From contig JAJIRX010000570.1 in NCBI GenBank assembly GCA_023853785.1, forward strand, positions 682,001 to 746,000: a stretch of 64,000 nucleotides of DNA. Reading direction: 5' to 3'. This document shows, piece by piece, positions 36,356 through 48,409 of the stretch. The notes beneath the pieces were generated by a model, which saw only the letters and a list, made by a program, of their open reading frames with translations, did not search any database and had not been told where the DNA came from. This DNA comes from Psilocybe azurescens (taxonomy: Eukaryota; Basidiomycota; Agaricomycetes; Agaricales; Agrocybaceae). Made by a program: the position numbers and the translations under genes. Every line of letters begins with the position of its first letter. Within the stretch, counting starts at the first letter, position 1.

Positions 36356-39300
36356 TGAGAGCGCCTCTATATACAAGAGTCCCAACAGGCACCGTGAAGC
36401 CGGCCGGCTGGGCTCTCGACCAAGCCAAAGTACAAGCAAATGGATTGGCGGGTCACCTTCGGGATTTCGATAGCTAGTCTGAACTGTCTATCTTCCTGAA
36501 CTCGAACCAATTGAGCTGACGTTCTGTCTTCTGCAGTGTGAATGGGTCTATCTGGGTCGAAGGAGGCTCCATCGAGTATAGTGAGATGCACGAATCCGCC
36601 CCATACTGGTTGTATGTCGATGATTTTTCATGTTTCAACACGTTACAATTATATTCTGAATGCCGTCCAGCAATGGAATGGTTTCCCTCGCATTTCAACT
36701 CGAAGATGAGCGCCTGTTGGGTCAGGTTAAGTCCTTTTGGACTGGACACTAGATCACCAAGGCCAAGATGGATGGATTGGACCAGAACCATTCGTAGCGA
36801 ACGCAACGACTCCAAGATTGGTATGGCCGCGGTATTTGATGCTACTAGGGCTGATTGTATGTGTATACTCTCCTCAGTATTCGAACTCGACGCTCATTCA
36901 TGCGTTCTTCAGCAATATGCAGAAGCGGACTCTACACAGACAGAACGCATCCTTGATGCAATGCATAGCTTCATGTCCCTGGTGAACACCATCTGGAAGA
37001 CCAACCAGCAGGGGACCCCTGACATGGGGTTCCAATTCGACTATCAGTATGTTCGATGGGAAGAGGTAGGAGGCCGTGAATCGGTATATCGAGACAGATG
37101 GCAATGACACATAGAAACCTTCCTTGCTATAGCTCATATACTCGCTCCAATGGCTCTATGATACTGCACCCCGAGGTATGTCTTGAAGCTTTCCGAGAAC
37201 GAGATAAAGGCTTGATACGACTCTTACAAGGCAAAGAAGCGGAACTTCTCGAGACAATGCAGCTCGTCCGCAACTCGGGCTTCTCCTGGAAGAATAACTG
37301 GTTCACCGACGCTATTTTTCCAAAGCAGGCTGTTCCATTAAGTCAGCTTACAATGCAGACGTAGGCTTTGTTCCCCATTACTGCTGTCCCTGAAGACCGA
37401 AGCTCATTCATTTTTTTATAGTCACGGAGTTAACACTGCTGAGGGTAAGATGCTATCGTCACTCGCCGTAATCGTCAGACTTATCAGTGCTTCTATACAT
37501 CCAGCCCTCAAATCCGAGGCCTTGGCATGGCGATTCACTGGGGACAGCTCTGATATCAAAAATACGTTTGATCGACTGGATATGCTCTACACTTACCATG
37601 GCCGCGCTTCTGGTGAATTTTTTATTTTGTCACGAGCAGACGCTTTGGAAATCTGTAGTCCTCATCAACAATGACATAGGTACTTTCTCTGCGGACGAGC
37701 ATATTGCAGGACTCAATCCCTCGCGAGGGTAAGCTCCGTATCGACTATAGAGAGAACCAAAATCTCCATTTTGCTGACGTGCTATCAGAACGGAGCTTTG
37801 CGCCGTTGTGTGAGCCTTTTTCCCGCCATAAAGCTCCTTTTCTTATTCCTCACATAGCGAGCAAATATTCTCTCTGGCTACTATCTACTCTATTCTGGGC
37901 AACAATTCTGTTGCAGACAGAGTAGAAAAGATCGGTGAGCCGAGTCAATCGCCAGTTGTATACATACTCAGGCTTACAATAAATACTGCTGTTTCTTAGC
38001 TTATAACGCCCTCCCTGCTGGAATAATGCACGACTGGTGGTGTGAGTGTTCTCAATCTCTGCGTTGACCTCCGTGCTCAAAACACGACAGCCCATCAATA
38101 CGACCAAGAGGGTAATTATTCTCTCAATTACTAATGAGTGATTTACGCGCGCTGATTTCTCCACGTACAACTCAGTAAACCAGATATGGGCCCAGAACAT
38201 GGACCCAAGCCCATGGGTGAATAATGGACCTAATTCTAACGTCTTCGGTTTTGAACCGTGAGTACCCACCAGCCGTTCTGTGACATTTGTCGCCAAGAAA
38301 GTTATACATTGATTAATACCCGTCTGAACATAGAAATTATCCCTGTTGCACGGTCAACCATCCCCAGGCGTACCCAAAATTCTGGTCTCATTCATTCATG
38401 ACCGAAGAAACAGCCGGTAGTCTCATACACACCTTCTTGGGACCAGCTACTTTCTCCGGAACCATTGGAAAATCTAACAACGTAAAAGGTAGATTTTACA
38501 TTGTATTCGACTTTCTCAATAGTGAGCTAACTTTGTTGGCTTACAGTTACCGTCGATACCCTTTACCCATTCGGATTGACTTTCAAATACTCTGTCTCTG
38601 CGTCGCGCCCATTCACGTTCCAAATTCGTATTCCGGAATGGGCAAAAAATGAACAGAGCACGATTGTAGTCAATCGAGGAAAACAAGCCATCGTGCGACC
38701 GGATGGATCGACATCTTTGCAAAGTATACAGGTTAGGAGCTTTAGCTATTGAGCCTTCAAAGTTACAGATTTCTGATTCGGTTTATTTGAATAGGTGTCT
38801 TCTGGGACAACCACAATTGAGATGACGTTACACGCTCCTCTGGAGGTTGAGCTGCGCACCAACAAAGCCGTCGCGATAACCCGCGGTCCATTGAACTATG
38901 CTGTAGAACTGTCTTACAACCAAACGTCTGCACCAGGACTTCGGTTTGTATTGATCCGCCTGACGCATGCAATTGACGTTGTCTGACAACGATTGTACGG
39001 TTGTTTTCAGAAGTGCTCAGGCGCTAGTGGACGTGGAGCGGCTGTACCCAAACGCTCCCCCGGAGTACCTAACCCCCGTAAGTGCTACAAAATGCAATGC
39101 CTTGACATTACATCTATTCTTTCTTATCGACTGCTCACCTGGGTTAACCTTGGTTGATTTCATTTAGACCGACAACCATACGCATGATATAACACTCCTC
39201 CCCACAAGCGAATGGAGGATCGCCATTGATCCGAGTACAATCGAGGTGAATGACATGTCAAACCGTGTATCCGCAATCCCGTATTATGCGTGGGCGCCTG

Positions 39301-39484
39301 GAGCGCAACCGGTATCGATGACTGCAGCTGCGTGTCAAATTGAATGGGGCCTCGTCAACGGAACGGCGTCTGCACCTCCCGTGAGCCCGAACTCTTGCGT
39401 TGGGGCTTCGTTCAAGGTGAAGTTGGTACCGTTTGCGGGTGCTAAGTTAAGAATTGGGAGATCCCTACGATGAGATCCTCCTGA
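36356..39484 (+). CDS. GH127-like glycoside hydrolase (beta-L-arabinofuranosidase-type, formerly DUF1680)
   Basis: At least 19 exons in phase, from 36356-36476 through 39168-39484. They include exons of 21 nt (37789-37809 and 38091-38111) and 23 nt (37422-37444). The start reads PLYTRVPTGTVKPAGWALDQ. The catalytic barrel shows GWIGPE, HGVNTAEA, ADEHIAGLNPSRGTELC and YPCCTVNHPQ. The Glu and Cys of TELC and the paired Cys correspond to the zinc ligands and nucleophile known for GH127. The C-terminal beta domains end PVSMTAAACQIEW and AGAKLRIG. Such enzymes cleave plant-wall arabinosides or related sugars; secretion is likely but the signal exon is unresolved. One T is missing in the T run 36734-36737, and a missing G at 39456-39458 would extend the C-terminus. 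Confidence 0.85.
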
Positions 39485-39591
39485 AGAGAATTTAGTTGGG
39501 AGGCTCTCAGCGAGTTGTAACAGCTTTAATTCTTTGTACAAATGAGATTATTAGTTACTATCAAGTCCGTTCGATTACTATGCTATGACGT

Positions 39592-40387
39592 TTACTCGTA
39601 CTTCTTCATTTCTGCGAAGAATCGTTCCCATCGTCCATCATTCCAAGAAATCACCTGCTTCCAATGCTCACTGTCCTCGCCCCATGAAACTTTCAAGATC
39701 ACCAACATCGCAGAGATCGTGATATCGGCCCATGACGGAGTCTCTCCCAGCACAAACGGCCCCCTGGCCCCATTCTTCACATACAAAGCGTCGATCTTTC
39801 CCATGACCTTCTTCAGCGTGGCCATTCCTGTCGTGTTTTGATCGTCGGGTATCATCTGCTCCAACTTGACGCGCCACACCGTCTCTCGCACCCTGCGGTA
39901 GTACGCCTGGCTGATTGGGTTCAGCTTGGCGAAGACACGCCATGTGAGGAGATTGCCCGCAGCTGGTATGCTCGACATCGCAGCGTTAGAAAACTGCATC
40001 TGCAGGCGCTCGGAGCCGGCGGGGAAGATCTTCGGGAGGTTGGGATATTGTTTATCGAGGTAGATGGCGATGTCGGTGGAGTCGGGGATGTGTTTCTTTG
40101 TGGAGGGATCGTAAATCATGGGGAGAGTGTAGTGGGGGCTTCCATCGGAATTGGTGTCGGGGGCGGGGACACCCAGCTTTTTGTAGAGGGGTTCGATTTC
40201 GGGGAATTCAACGTAGTGGCTTGTATATTTTAGCCCTTTGAGATTGAGGCAGTATCTGCAAGGGCTACGTGAGCAGGAGCAAGAGACACGAAACATGATA
40301 GGTAACGGACCTTGTCCTCCAGGTGGTAGGCGATACAGAGTATCCCGGTACGCTTGATTTTATATCATAGAAGATGATTTCCGTCAT
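39592..40387 (-). CDS. glutathione S-transferase 3 (intact)
   Basis: Exons 40387-40311 and 40255-39592 give 246 residues, with the same intron phase and the same 664-nt second exon as the other two copies. The N-terminal domain has KSSVPGYSVSPTTWRTR, YTLPMIYDP and DSTDIAIYLD. The C-terminal domain has GKIDALYVKN and SWADITI. It is more diverged than copies 1 and 2. Etherase-related glutathione transferases conjugate or cleave aromatic ethers; the substrate here is unknown. It lies next to the GH127-like gene, tail to tail. Confidence 0.92.
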
Positions 40388-42410
40388 GTTTTGTTCTGAG
40401 GTTTGCTGCACTGAAATCGGGGGGTTGGAGAAAGAGCTGCGGGTGCTAAATGCTCTGTAGACCTATATGGAAATGTTGATCATAGAGATCATAGAGATCA
40501 TAAGAAAACGATTCCGAATCCATACGATGAGCTTACCTGAGAGAAGCCTAGCCTGGACGACGCTATTTTTGACAATTGGACCACTCGAGGATCCTGGAGA
40601 ACGAAGTTGAAAAAAAGGCCTAGGGAGAAGAGGACAAGGCAGTTAAATAGTAAGGTGCGGTACGCCAGATCTAATTTAGCATGATCACGGTCAGCATAAG
40701 TAAGCACACCAATGAGAAATGAAAGCACATTCACCTGCGACGATTCAGAACTGGGGTCCATTGCGTGCATTCACATGGGTATTTATGTACGAAGACGCTG
40801 ATCGGTGAGCAGTCTATTTTAGTGCCATGCATTCTGTCAGCTCCGCTAAGAGGATTTTCGCCCAAATTCCCACATACGCAGGCAAATCCGTGGGTTTTTG
40901 CTCCGATATTCACTTGGCAGATAAAATCTCGCCATAAATTACTATATTTGGTAAGATTTCTGCTCGTAAATATATTTTCTGGCTTCAATGTCTACATTTT
41001 TTTCACAACAGAGAGAATCGGGATACGATAATGCAATCTATAAGGTCGATTTATAATTCAAGTCGGCCTTCGTTGTCTCTAGTTTATATCTCTATACAAC
41101 GCCTCTACGGAGTGACGAGTGTCTGCATAATCAAGACAGAAGAAACATTCTGGCATATTCTAGCTTGAGACCCGCAGAATGCTCAACATTGTTCAAAATC
41201 TCAAATTTGCCGTTCAAGTCCTCTGACAAATTAAGACCCGCAGGATCCGGAGAGAGAACTCCAAAACTTTTGGTCTTACATAAATCGGGAACACCAGCTT
41301 CTAAACTCCAAGATTTGCTCGAGAGGGTCCAAATCAATGTCGGCTAGGACAATCGATGGGTTTTCATACGAGATCCTTCATTAACGGAGCACTTAGTAAT
41401 GGGAGCAGACACGCCAAATGTACTTGACCAGATGCGTTTGAGTGCGGTGAGAATGATCATGACCGTCAGTTAGGTGACCCGGCCGCCACGTTGGGTTGTG
41501 AGACACCTTATGTACAGAGTGCACACTCAGAACTGTGATATCAAAAGTCGTTGTGGTAACAGGCTCCTATCTGGTAGTGCGCGGCTGCTCCGGTGATATC
41601 CGGCGGATTTACAATAACTTGCATTATGCAAATCACCGCCACGTATGATCTTGCTGGCAGCTATTTCGACCTCTTACTTGTTTCTGTCGGAAGGCGGAAT
41701 TCAGACATCCGTTATTTGCTTTGGCTTTTTCTCTGATTACTGCAGACTGCGCTACCTGGGGCACACAAAGATGTGACAAGGTGTCGATGGGTGTATAACA
41801 TTCATCAAAGCTACCCCTCTACCACACTGTCTCGAGTTTCAATTGTGTACTTATCCTCGACGCAAGATGGATGAAATACCGGATCAGGTGATATTCACCC
41901 CAAATCGACACGATAGAAACTCTGCAAATCGAAATACTTTCTTGAAGTTTATTCTGATCTTTGAACTCTGCTTCGTGGGCCTCAAAAAGCATCGAGAGAG
42001 CCTCCGCTAGCTTTGTCGAGAGATCCGGGAGCCGTAATAGCAATGACCTACCTGGTTCCCTCTACATTACAATTCTCTGGACGAATGTTGTCGCATCTCA
42101 AACGAGGTACAGCGCACAAGCTTTTGACACACCGACCACAGCCTCGAAGACTGCAAGCCATGCAATTCGTTAACTAGACCAGCAAATTTACTTCAACATC
42201 GTCATCTTAAAACAACGATCCACAAAATAGGCTTGGATATGGAGGAGACTCCTTACAACTAGTCTTCCTGATTGTCGGGTTAATCTTGTCATCTGCGCCT
42301 GTCGGAGCTTCCCTCTTTTAATTTTCGGAAATTCTGTCACTGCACCAAACGGCGTTTTGTTCTCGCAGGCTATTTTCACTACCAATATAAGCCAACACAA
42401 TAGGTCAGAA
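40388..42410. other. intergenic, about 2 kb
   Basis: No supported gene. A 9-bp direct repeat (gatcataga, about 2.8 units) lies at 40478-40502. A 90-codon open frame on the minus strand (40770-40498) has one hydrophobic stretch but also looks like intronic sequence read through. The right-hand 400 bp is the promoter of the membrane protein gene. Confidence 0.5.
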
Positions 42411-43812
42411 ATGTCTTTCGATATAATCTTGAATCTTTCTCGATGCAACAACATACAGAAACAGACAATGACACCATTTACCCAGAACGGTGATGGCTCA
42501 GTGGCGACACTCAACAGCAACTTTACATACACCAGTTCATGGGTGTTCGGTGCACCAAGCGACATAGGCGTAACAGGAAACACTGTCCACCCTAGACAGA
42601 GCACGATAAAGAATGGATCCTTCGTCACGTTTAACGTTCAGAAAGCATCTGCGTTCTGTATCTACGGAATTGTGAATCTCGATCTCAGCACGTACAGCAT
42701 CGAGCTCACGCCATCTGGCGGTGGGGGTGAGGTCACTAACGTTTATAATGCGTCTGGCCAGTGGATTAATCTCGGAGGTGCGATATATTGGGCTTCGGGA
42801 CTGGATCGGGATAAGAGATAAGACTTATTCTGTGAACATGACGAATTTAGGACAGGGGACTACCCCTTGGTGCGTTTTCTCGCACGCTGATCTCATTGAC
42901 GGGGATTCGACTTTGTTGAGCCCATCCATTATCATTGTGACTACCACGTATATCTATCATGTTATTTTGCCTAATAAGTCAAATAATGCGGATACACCGT
43001 CGAAAAGTTCACATAAATCTGGAAAAGTTATTTGCACTATTGCAGGATGTATTGTGCGTATTGTCTTTCTACTAGCTACGTTTTGGAGTTATTTTGACGA
43101 TCGATTGACTGGATTGGTGCATTGGCTGTGGTTGTTTTAGCCGCTCTTGCATCATGGGTATTGATTAGACGAAGGTTAGTGAGCTCGCTAAAGGAGAAAC
43201 GAGACATCGCTAATAACCGACTAAACGAAATAGACGCCGTCGCGTAAATGCGGAACCTCACAACACCAAGCCTGTCGTATTCGAGCATGTCAAGCACATA
43301 CACCCATTTATTGTTTCTCAACCGGACTTCTCGGTAAAATCTCAAAATGGACACAATGATAATGGTTTTAATTCAATAGTGGTGCTTGCGCCAGGTTAGT
43401 ATACCCCACAATTGCTCAAAGATATTTATCATACGGGTTAACTTGTTTGATCTTTATTTCCATTCGGTTGGTAGTTGTGTCCCATCACTCCCAGACTTAT
43501 CTCCCCGTTCGCAAACCTCTTTTACACTCAACCATAAACTTCGAAGAGGGAAGAACGGCGTCATCCAGTACAACTAAGAATGGTAACTCAGAGTTACGCG
43601 TTATGGGTCCTACGCCTTTGTCTTCGTCGGGATCGTCCATCTCTGAGCCAGGGCAGGTATCCACGGCAAGGATCAGTGTAGAGCCATCCAGCCGTGCAGA
43701 GCCATCCTCGCAAGTATATCAACAAGAGGACGCGGGGACTCTATTAGGTCATGCAGAGAGAGTTGTTAGATTGTCACCAAACTACAAGGAAGCTTGGTAT
43801 GACAATAATTAG
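42411..43812 (+). CDS. single-pass membrane protein with a mucin-like tail
   Basis: The ectodomain frame from 42411 (MSFDIILNLSRC) has several N-glycosylation sequons (NFTYTSS, NASGQW) and a beta-rich pattern as in fungal cell-surface proteins. After a one-base excess at about 42826 the frame continues with NLGQGTTPWCVFSH, a Ser/Lys linker and a membrane helix (IGALAVVVLAALASWVLIRR) followed by Arg residues. The tail is Ser/Pro-rich and ends LSPNYKEAWYDNN, like related basidiomycete proteins. The intron before the helix ends in GG at 43111-43112 instead of AG. No signal peptide is clear. It may be a failing gene; a more decayed copy lies at 50.4-51.7 kb. Confidence 0.6.
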
Positions 43813-44330
43813 ATTATTACTGAAGTAACTCAATTTAATCCCTCTATATCAGTGCAATTGGCTGTAGCTCTATATGTCTTCCCTCCCTTGCTCGTTAGTT
43901 CTAGATCTGTTGCTTGCTTCATGCCATTTGATCGAATCGCGTCTGCCATGCATGGTCCGGTTACGATATCTAAAAATAGAATAATGGTCATCCGAAGTGT
44001 GAGCGTCGATCCTGCCTTCGTACTCGCGTTTATAATGAGCAGAGTGACCCATACGCGTGGTCTTACACAATGAGGTGCAAGCAGGTAAAACGCACGTCCA
44101 ACACACCACTTTCACTTCGCAGCCTCAAAACCCCTAAGTCACCCATTCTCGACTCAGGCAGTCAGTTACACATCCGTCCTCTCTTACCTCGACGATTGCT
44201 TAAAGACGTACTCTTGCTCGATCGTACAATGTCACCTTCGAGAAAATCAACAATGTCCGGAACTATGGCGAGCTTCTTCAACGCAGTACGGCCGAATACG
44301 AGCAACAGTCGCTTAACCGTTCCGGGCAAA
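43813..44330. other. intergenic, possible 5' leader of the dehydrogenase
   Basis: The stretch 44090-44330 is open in more than one frame and continues in frame into the next gene, so the dehydrogenase could start upstream (for example at 44230). No independent gene was recognised. Confidence 0.4.
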
Positions 44331-45367
44331 ATGAACAAGCAGTTCTCCTCATCGTCTACCTTTCTTGCAACGACTTCTCTTCTAGGTAAGCTGAGCATTT
44401 CAATTTATTTGCGATCTTTCTGCATGAATTTATGTATAATTTGTCATAAGGAAAAGTCGCTGTAGTTACAGGGTCATCTCGATCGATAGGTGCCTCGGTT
44501 GCGAAATGCCTAGGCGAACATGGGGCAAATGTCGTTGTAAACTACGTCAAGGACGCCATTGCTGCCGAGGAAGTCGTCCAGTCCATCCGTTCTCAAGGCA
44601 AGAGCGGTGCAATAGCTGTTAAGGCTGATACCTCGACCTTGGAAGGAGCCCAATATTTGTTAGATGAAGCGGTGAAGACTTTTGGTAAGATCGATATCTT
44701 GGTCCTGAACGCAGGCGTCATGGGTAGCAAGACTTTGGCGGAGATTGATGAGGCCTTTTTCGACTCTCATTTCGATATCAATGTCAAGGCGCCTCTGTTC
44801 ATGGCTAAAGCCGCTGCGGCCATCCTTCCAGCTCGTGAGTCCTCTCGGAACTTAGTATTGAATGAGTCGTTTCTCATAGTGAGTTACGATCGTTCTAGCG
44901 GGTGGTCGTATCATATTCTTTTCTTCTAGCTTAACCGCCGCCTCGAGTAAGCTTCATTAAATCATATTGCAAACCCTATCGATATATATTTTACGTCGCA
45001 GCGGTCACTCCAAATGCGCTCTGCTATCTTGCTACCAAAGGAGCTATTGAGCAAATATCTCGAGTTCTGGCAAAGATTTAGGAAGTCGTGGCATCACTGT
45101 CAACACCATTTCCCCCGGTCCTGTGGATACACCTATGTTTCGTGAAGGGGAAGCCACAGAGCGTGCTTGACTCCATTGCAAAACAGAACCCATCACGCCG
45201 GTTAGGAGAGCCTGATGATATTGCGCCAATGGTAGGCTTCCTAGCTAGTTCAGCAGCCCAATGGATAAACGGTCAGAACATCAGAGTCAATGGGGTGAGT
45301 ACAATAATGTATATGGAATAGAAGATCTGCCCTAATGAAAGATCGTATTCAGGGGTTTGTTGTATAA
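44331..45367 (+). CDS. short-chain dehydrogenase/reductase (FabG-like)
   Basis: Exons 44331-44385, 44451-44834, 44899-44946, 45002-45294 and 45353-45367; 264 residues. The N-terminal cofactor loop is TGSSRSIG, followed by VLNAGVMG. The catalytic Ser lies in IIFFSSSLTAA and the Tyr/Lys pair in CYLATKG, all classical SDR features. The end reads WINGQNIRVNGGFVV. NAD(P)H-dependent reduction of a carbonyl is likely; the substrate is unknown. Two run-length shifts, one A missing at 45072-45074 and one G too many at 45147-45150, cancel each other; between them the protein reads correctly only if both are corrected. The start codon is uncertain. Confidence 0.87.
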
Positions 45368-46073
45368 TGAAGGATGGCTTTGGCGGAGCATACATAACTA
45401 ATATGTAAATGTAGACCACTCCGTGTTTTCGTGCTCATGGAATTTCGTAGAAGGAAATAGTTTGGGTGTACTAACACTTCATTGGCCACACCTTCCGTTG
45501 TGATACCGGTCCCCGGGTAAGCTTGATGCATTCTGACTACAAAGTGCTCGAGATAGGAGCATGACATTAGTTTATGGTCACGGACCTGGGTGACTTTACT
45601 GAGTATGTTCGGGGAGTAGGGTTTCGCTAAAGCCTAGACGCTGGTTCGGAAGGTTCGGCGCTCTGTTGAGCGTGCTCCGCATGACTTCGTCCAGCAACTT
45701 TTTGCTCCAAAAAGCAGTCTTAGTCAGCATCAGCGGCTCTGGTCTGGCTTCGCACGTGATGTTACCCCGCCATGTCTGGACCCGAAACAGCAGCTGTCAT
45801 AAACCTCCTTGTGGCCGGATCCTTTTTGTTCTGCTTTATATACTTCCACTGGCCATTGTCTTTCAATCAGCGTGCCATGGCCACCAGAACAAGAACGCAG
45901 TCAAACTTACGCGTCGAAATGCCCAAATTGGAACAACCAGCGGAAGTCTGGTGGGATGGGACCTCCTCAACGTTCGGTAATTGCTTTTTTCTATATATAC
46001 TGTTTTCTTCGGAATGCTCATGAAAAAACATGTCTTTTCCATCCCAATCTCGTCCTACGAAACTCTCTTCAAA
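45368..46073. other. intergenic
   Basis: An open frame at 45772-46020 begins with a hydrophobic stretch but has no acceptor that would join it to the following gene. No gene is supported. Confidence 0.45.
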
Positions 46074-47195
46074 ATGTATTGGCACTTTACATCTCAATCC
46101 AACTCGTCTCGACGACCTGATAACATAACACATTACAAACCCAACTGGATCTCATCCCGAAAACGCACTATACCACCTCCTTTGACTCTTTTAGAGAGCA
46201 TTGATGAGGACAGCGTTTCTGAAGCATCAGAGTACTATCTCAACCTCGGCGCAGAGACGCCTTGTAGCACCCCACCAAATCTCTTCGAAACAACAGAGTT
46301 CGTGGAGAGGTGGGCCGCTGCTGGTATTGCGGTTCCCAAACTTGTACGAAGACCCTCATATCGCACGGTGATATCCGCTGGGGAAAGGATCACCAACGAT
46401 CGAGCATATTTAAGGACGAGGTTGATCGTGATTGCGGGATCTGGTGAGTTGATGTTTATCATATGAAATGCTTTCCATTGGCTCATAAAGATTGCGTTTT
46501 CAGCTTTGAATATGCAGTCGACCCCTTACGAACGTACTGCTGTGGCAAGATCTTCTGTAAAGAGCATCTTGAAGACGTAAGTCATCTCAAGATACCTCCG
46601 AATCATCTACAAGGGCTAATTTTTCATTGTTATTTAGTGGTTACATGGACCCAATGCTGAGGGTCGGTGTCCTAACTGCGAGAATGCTTGCTCACTTGAG
46701 GGCGGTACCCTCTCTCTTGCCACCCCTACTTTACTTCCATCTTCCATTTCACGGTCCCCACAAATTTCCCATGCCCCCAAAGGCAAACAGCACAGTAATG
46801 CGATTCCGCTATGCTATTACTCATCTTCCCTACTTTCTTACCTTAAACTCAATCCCAACGACAATTTGAAAACAGATGAGTCATGGGGCAAACCTTGTGG
46901 TGGGGCTCTAGGCTGTACATGCTCCCCCTCCCCATCTACACGCGTGCCATCATATGCTGAATATAAAACTTCGGCTGTGGGGTCCTCGCCTTCCTCAACG
47001 GTGTCGGGTGCCGCCTCGGATGTAACCACATCCTCCTCCTCCACGAGCACCACAAGAACGCGAACGAGGGCCGTCAGGGCTGATAAAATCCGATCCTCCT
47101 CTTCCAACACCAAACTCGAAACCCTTACAGGGTCAAACCTCGCTGCCAGCACAACCCCTTACGCGACATCCTGGGGAGCGATCGGCCGCTCATGA
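46074..47195 (+). CDS. RING-like zinc-finger protein
   Basis: Exons 46074-46443, 46491-46576 and 46638-47195 give 337 residues in one uninterrupted frame. An acidic N-terminal region (LLESIDEDSVSEASEYYLNL) leads to a Cys/His cluster: DCVFSFEYAVDPLRTYCCGK, then FCKEHLEDWLHGP and GRCPNCENAC, spaced like a RING-type or related zinc-binding finger. The C-terminus is rich in Ser, Thr and Arg (TTSSSSTSTTRTRTRAVRA) and likely disordered. RING proteins act as ubiquitin ligases, but the spacing is unusual, so the function is open. Met 46074 was chosen because no splice acceptor lies upstream; Met 46020 is possible. Confidence 0.65.
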
Positions 47196-48409
47196 GCACC
47201 GCCACGTTCCTTATGTTCTTGTACAAGCTTCTATCATGAGGTTGTATGACTTCCTGGAGAGGGCGTCCCCGTGTTACGGCATCTGGATTCTTTGTTCAGC
47301 TTTCCAGATGCCGGACTTCGCCGTAATCTAGAGTGCGATCGGCACCATCAACGGTACTAGGTGGTGCTCTCACTTTCGGTTACGCGGCGCAGCTTGCTGC
47401 TTCATATGCCATTGTTTTTTTCAGGTTGTAGGTCGTGCAATCGATTTGCTTCGCTGGATCGCAATGGTGTACATAGGCGAAGAGTACGGAACACGTGTAC
47501 TCTTATTTCGGCGGCTATCGCAGAAGCACTCTCAAGAAACAATCACAGGACTCGCGCTTCTTCTTCCCGCCATCCTAATACCCTACCCCGAGTCCTCTTG
47601 CCCATTTTCATACGTCTTCCTCTCTGCTATCTATACTTAGCTGAACGTTGCTCCAGCTTTCCACTTTGTCGATAGGCTCAACTCCTTTCGATCGCCCTTT
47701 TCTGCTACATGTCACATACTACATCCACGTACTCCTTCCATCACTCCTATCCTTCCAGTATCCCGTCTTTTTTGTCTCGCTCTTCTATTTCTGTCCGCTC
47801 GCCCAATCAATGTATTTGTACCCACAATTTTCATTCCTATTTTCTCTGTATTTAGTGCATATTAATCGAGAGTAGACCCTCCCTAGATCCAGGACTAATT
47901 CAGTGCGTACATATAAAGCTCGCCTAGATTGCGACTTCCTCCCTTTCGGAATCTGTTGGTCGAAACGGGGTCTTGTGTTATTTATAGTTTCAATGGCAGA
48001 TATTTTCAGTCCAAAGCAACTCGTGTCTCTCTATCTTACTAGACTGAAGTCACTATAGCTACTGTCCAACCTGGGTACGATTCCTGTACAGCGTACCGCA
48101 CACTCTTTAACTTTGTGCGACGCTAGGCGATGCCGTGCTTGACCGAGATCATCACCCTTGTCAATCATGCTCGTCCAGGGCGGCGCCACTGATGAGTTGA
48201 CTATTGAAATATTTATTAATGCACATCATGGGAGGGGACACGTACTTATTTGGGCAGAAGACACATCAAGATGGGTCGGAAAATATATGTCTGTGGATAA
48301 ACAACGCCCCCACATCAATTAAGAGTAATATTTAATACAGGTGGAGTAGAGATGTCCGTCTAAGAAAGCTAGATAGTATTAGAAGGTTCTGAAAACGATC
48401 ACTGGAACC
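47196..48409. other. intergenic, pyrimidine-rich
   Basis: About 1.2 kb between convergent genes. A C/T-rich stretch at 47650-47800 gives long but composition-driven open frames. No gene was recognised. Confidence 0.5.

Noticed and set aside
40498..40770. 90-codon open frame with a hydrophobic segment
   Set aside because: Contains a typical GT-AG intron that would change the frame if spliced, and the protein matches no known pattern; too weak to call.
45772..46020. Possible first exon with a signal-like start before the RING-like gene
   Set aside because: No AG acceptor exists between it and the next exon in a usable phase.
47361..47875. Overlapping C/T-rich open frames
   Set aside because: Driven by pyrimidine composition; no motif and frames overlap one another.
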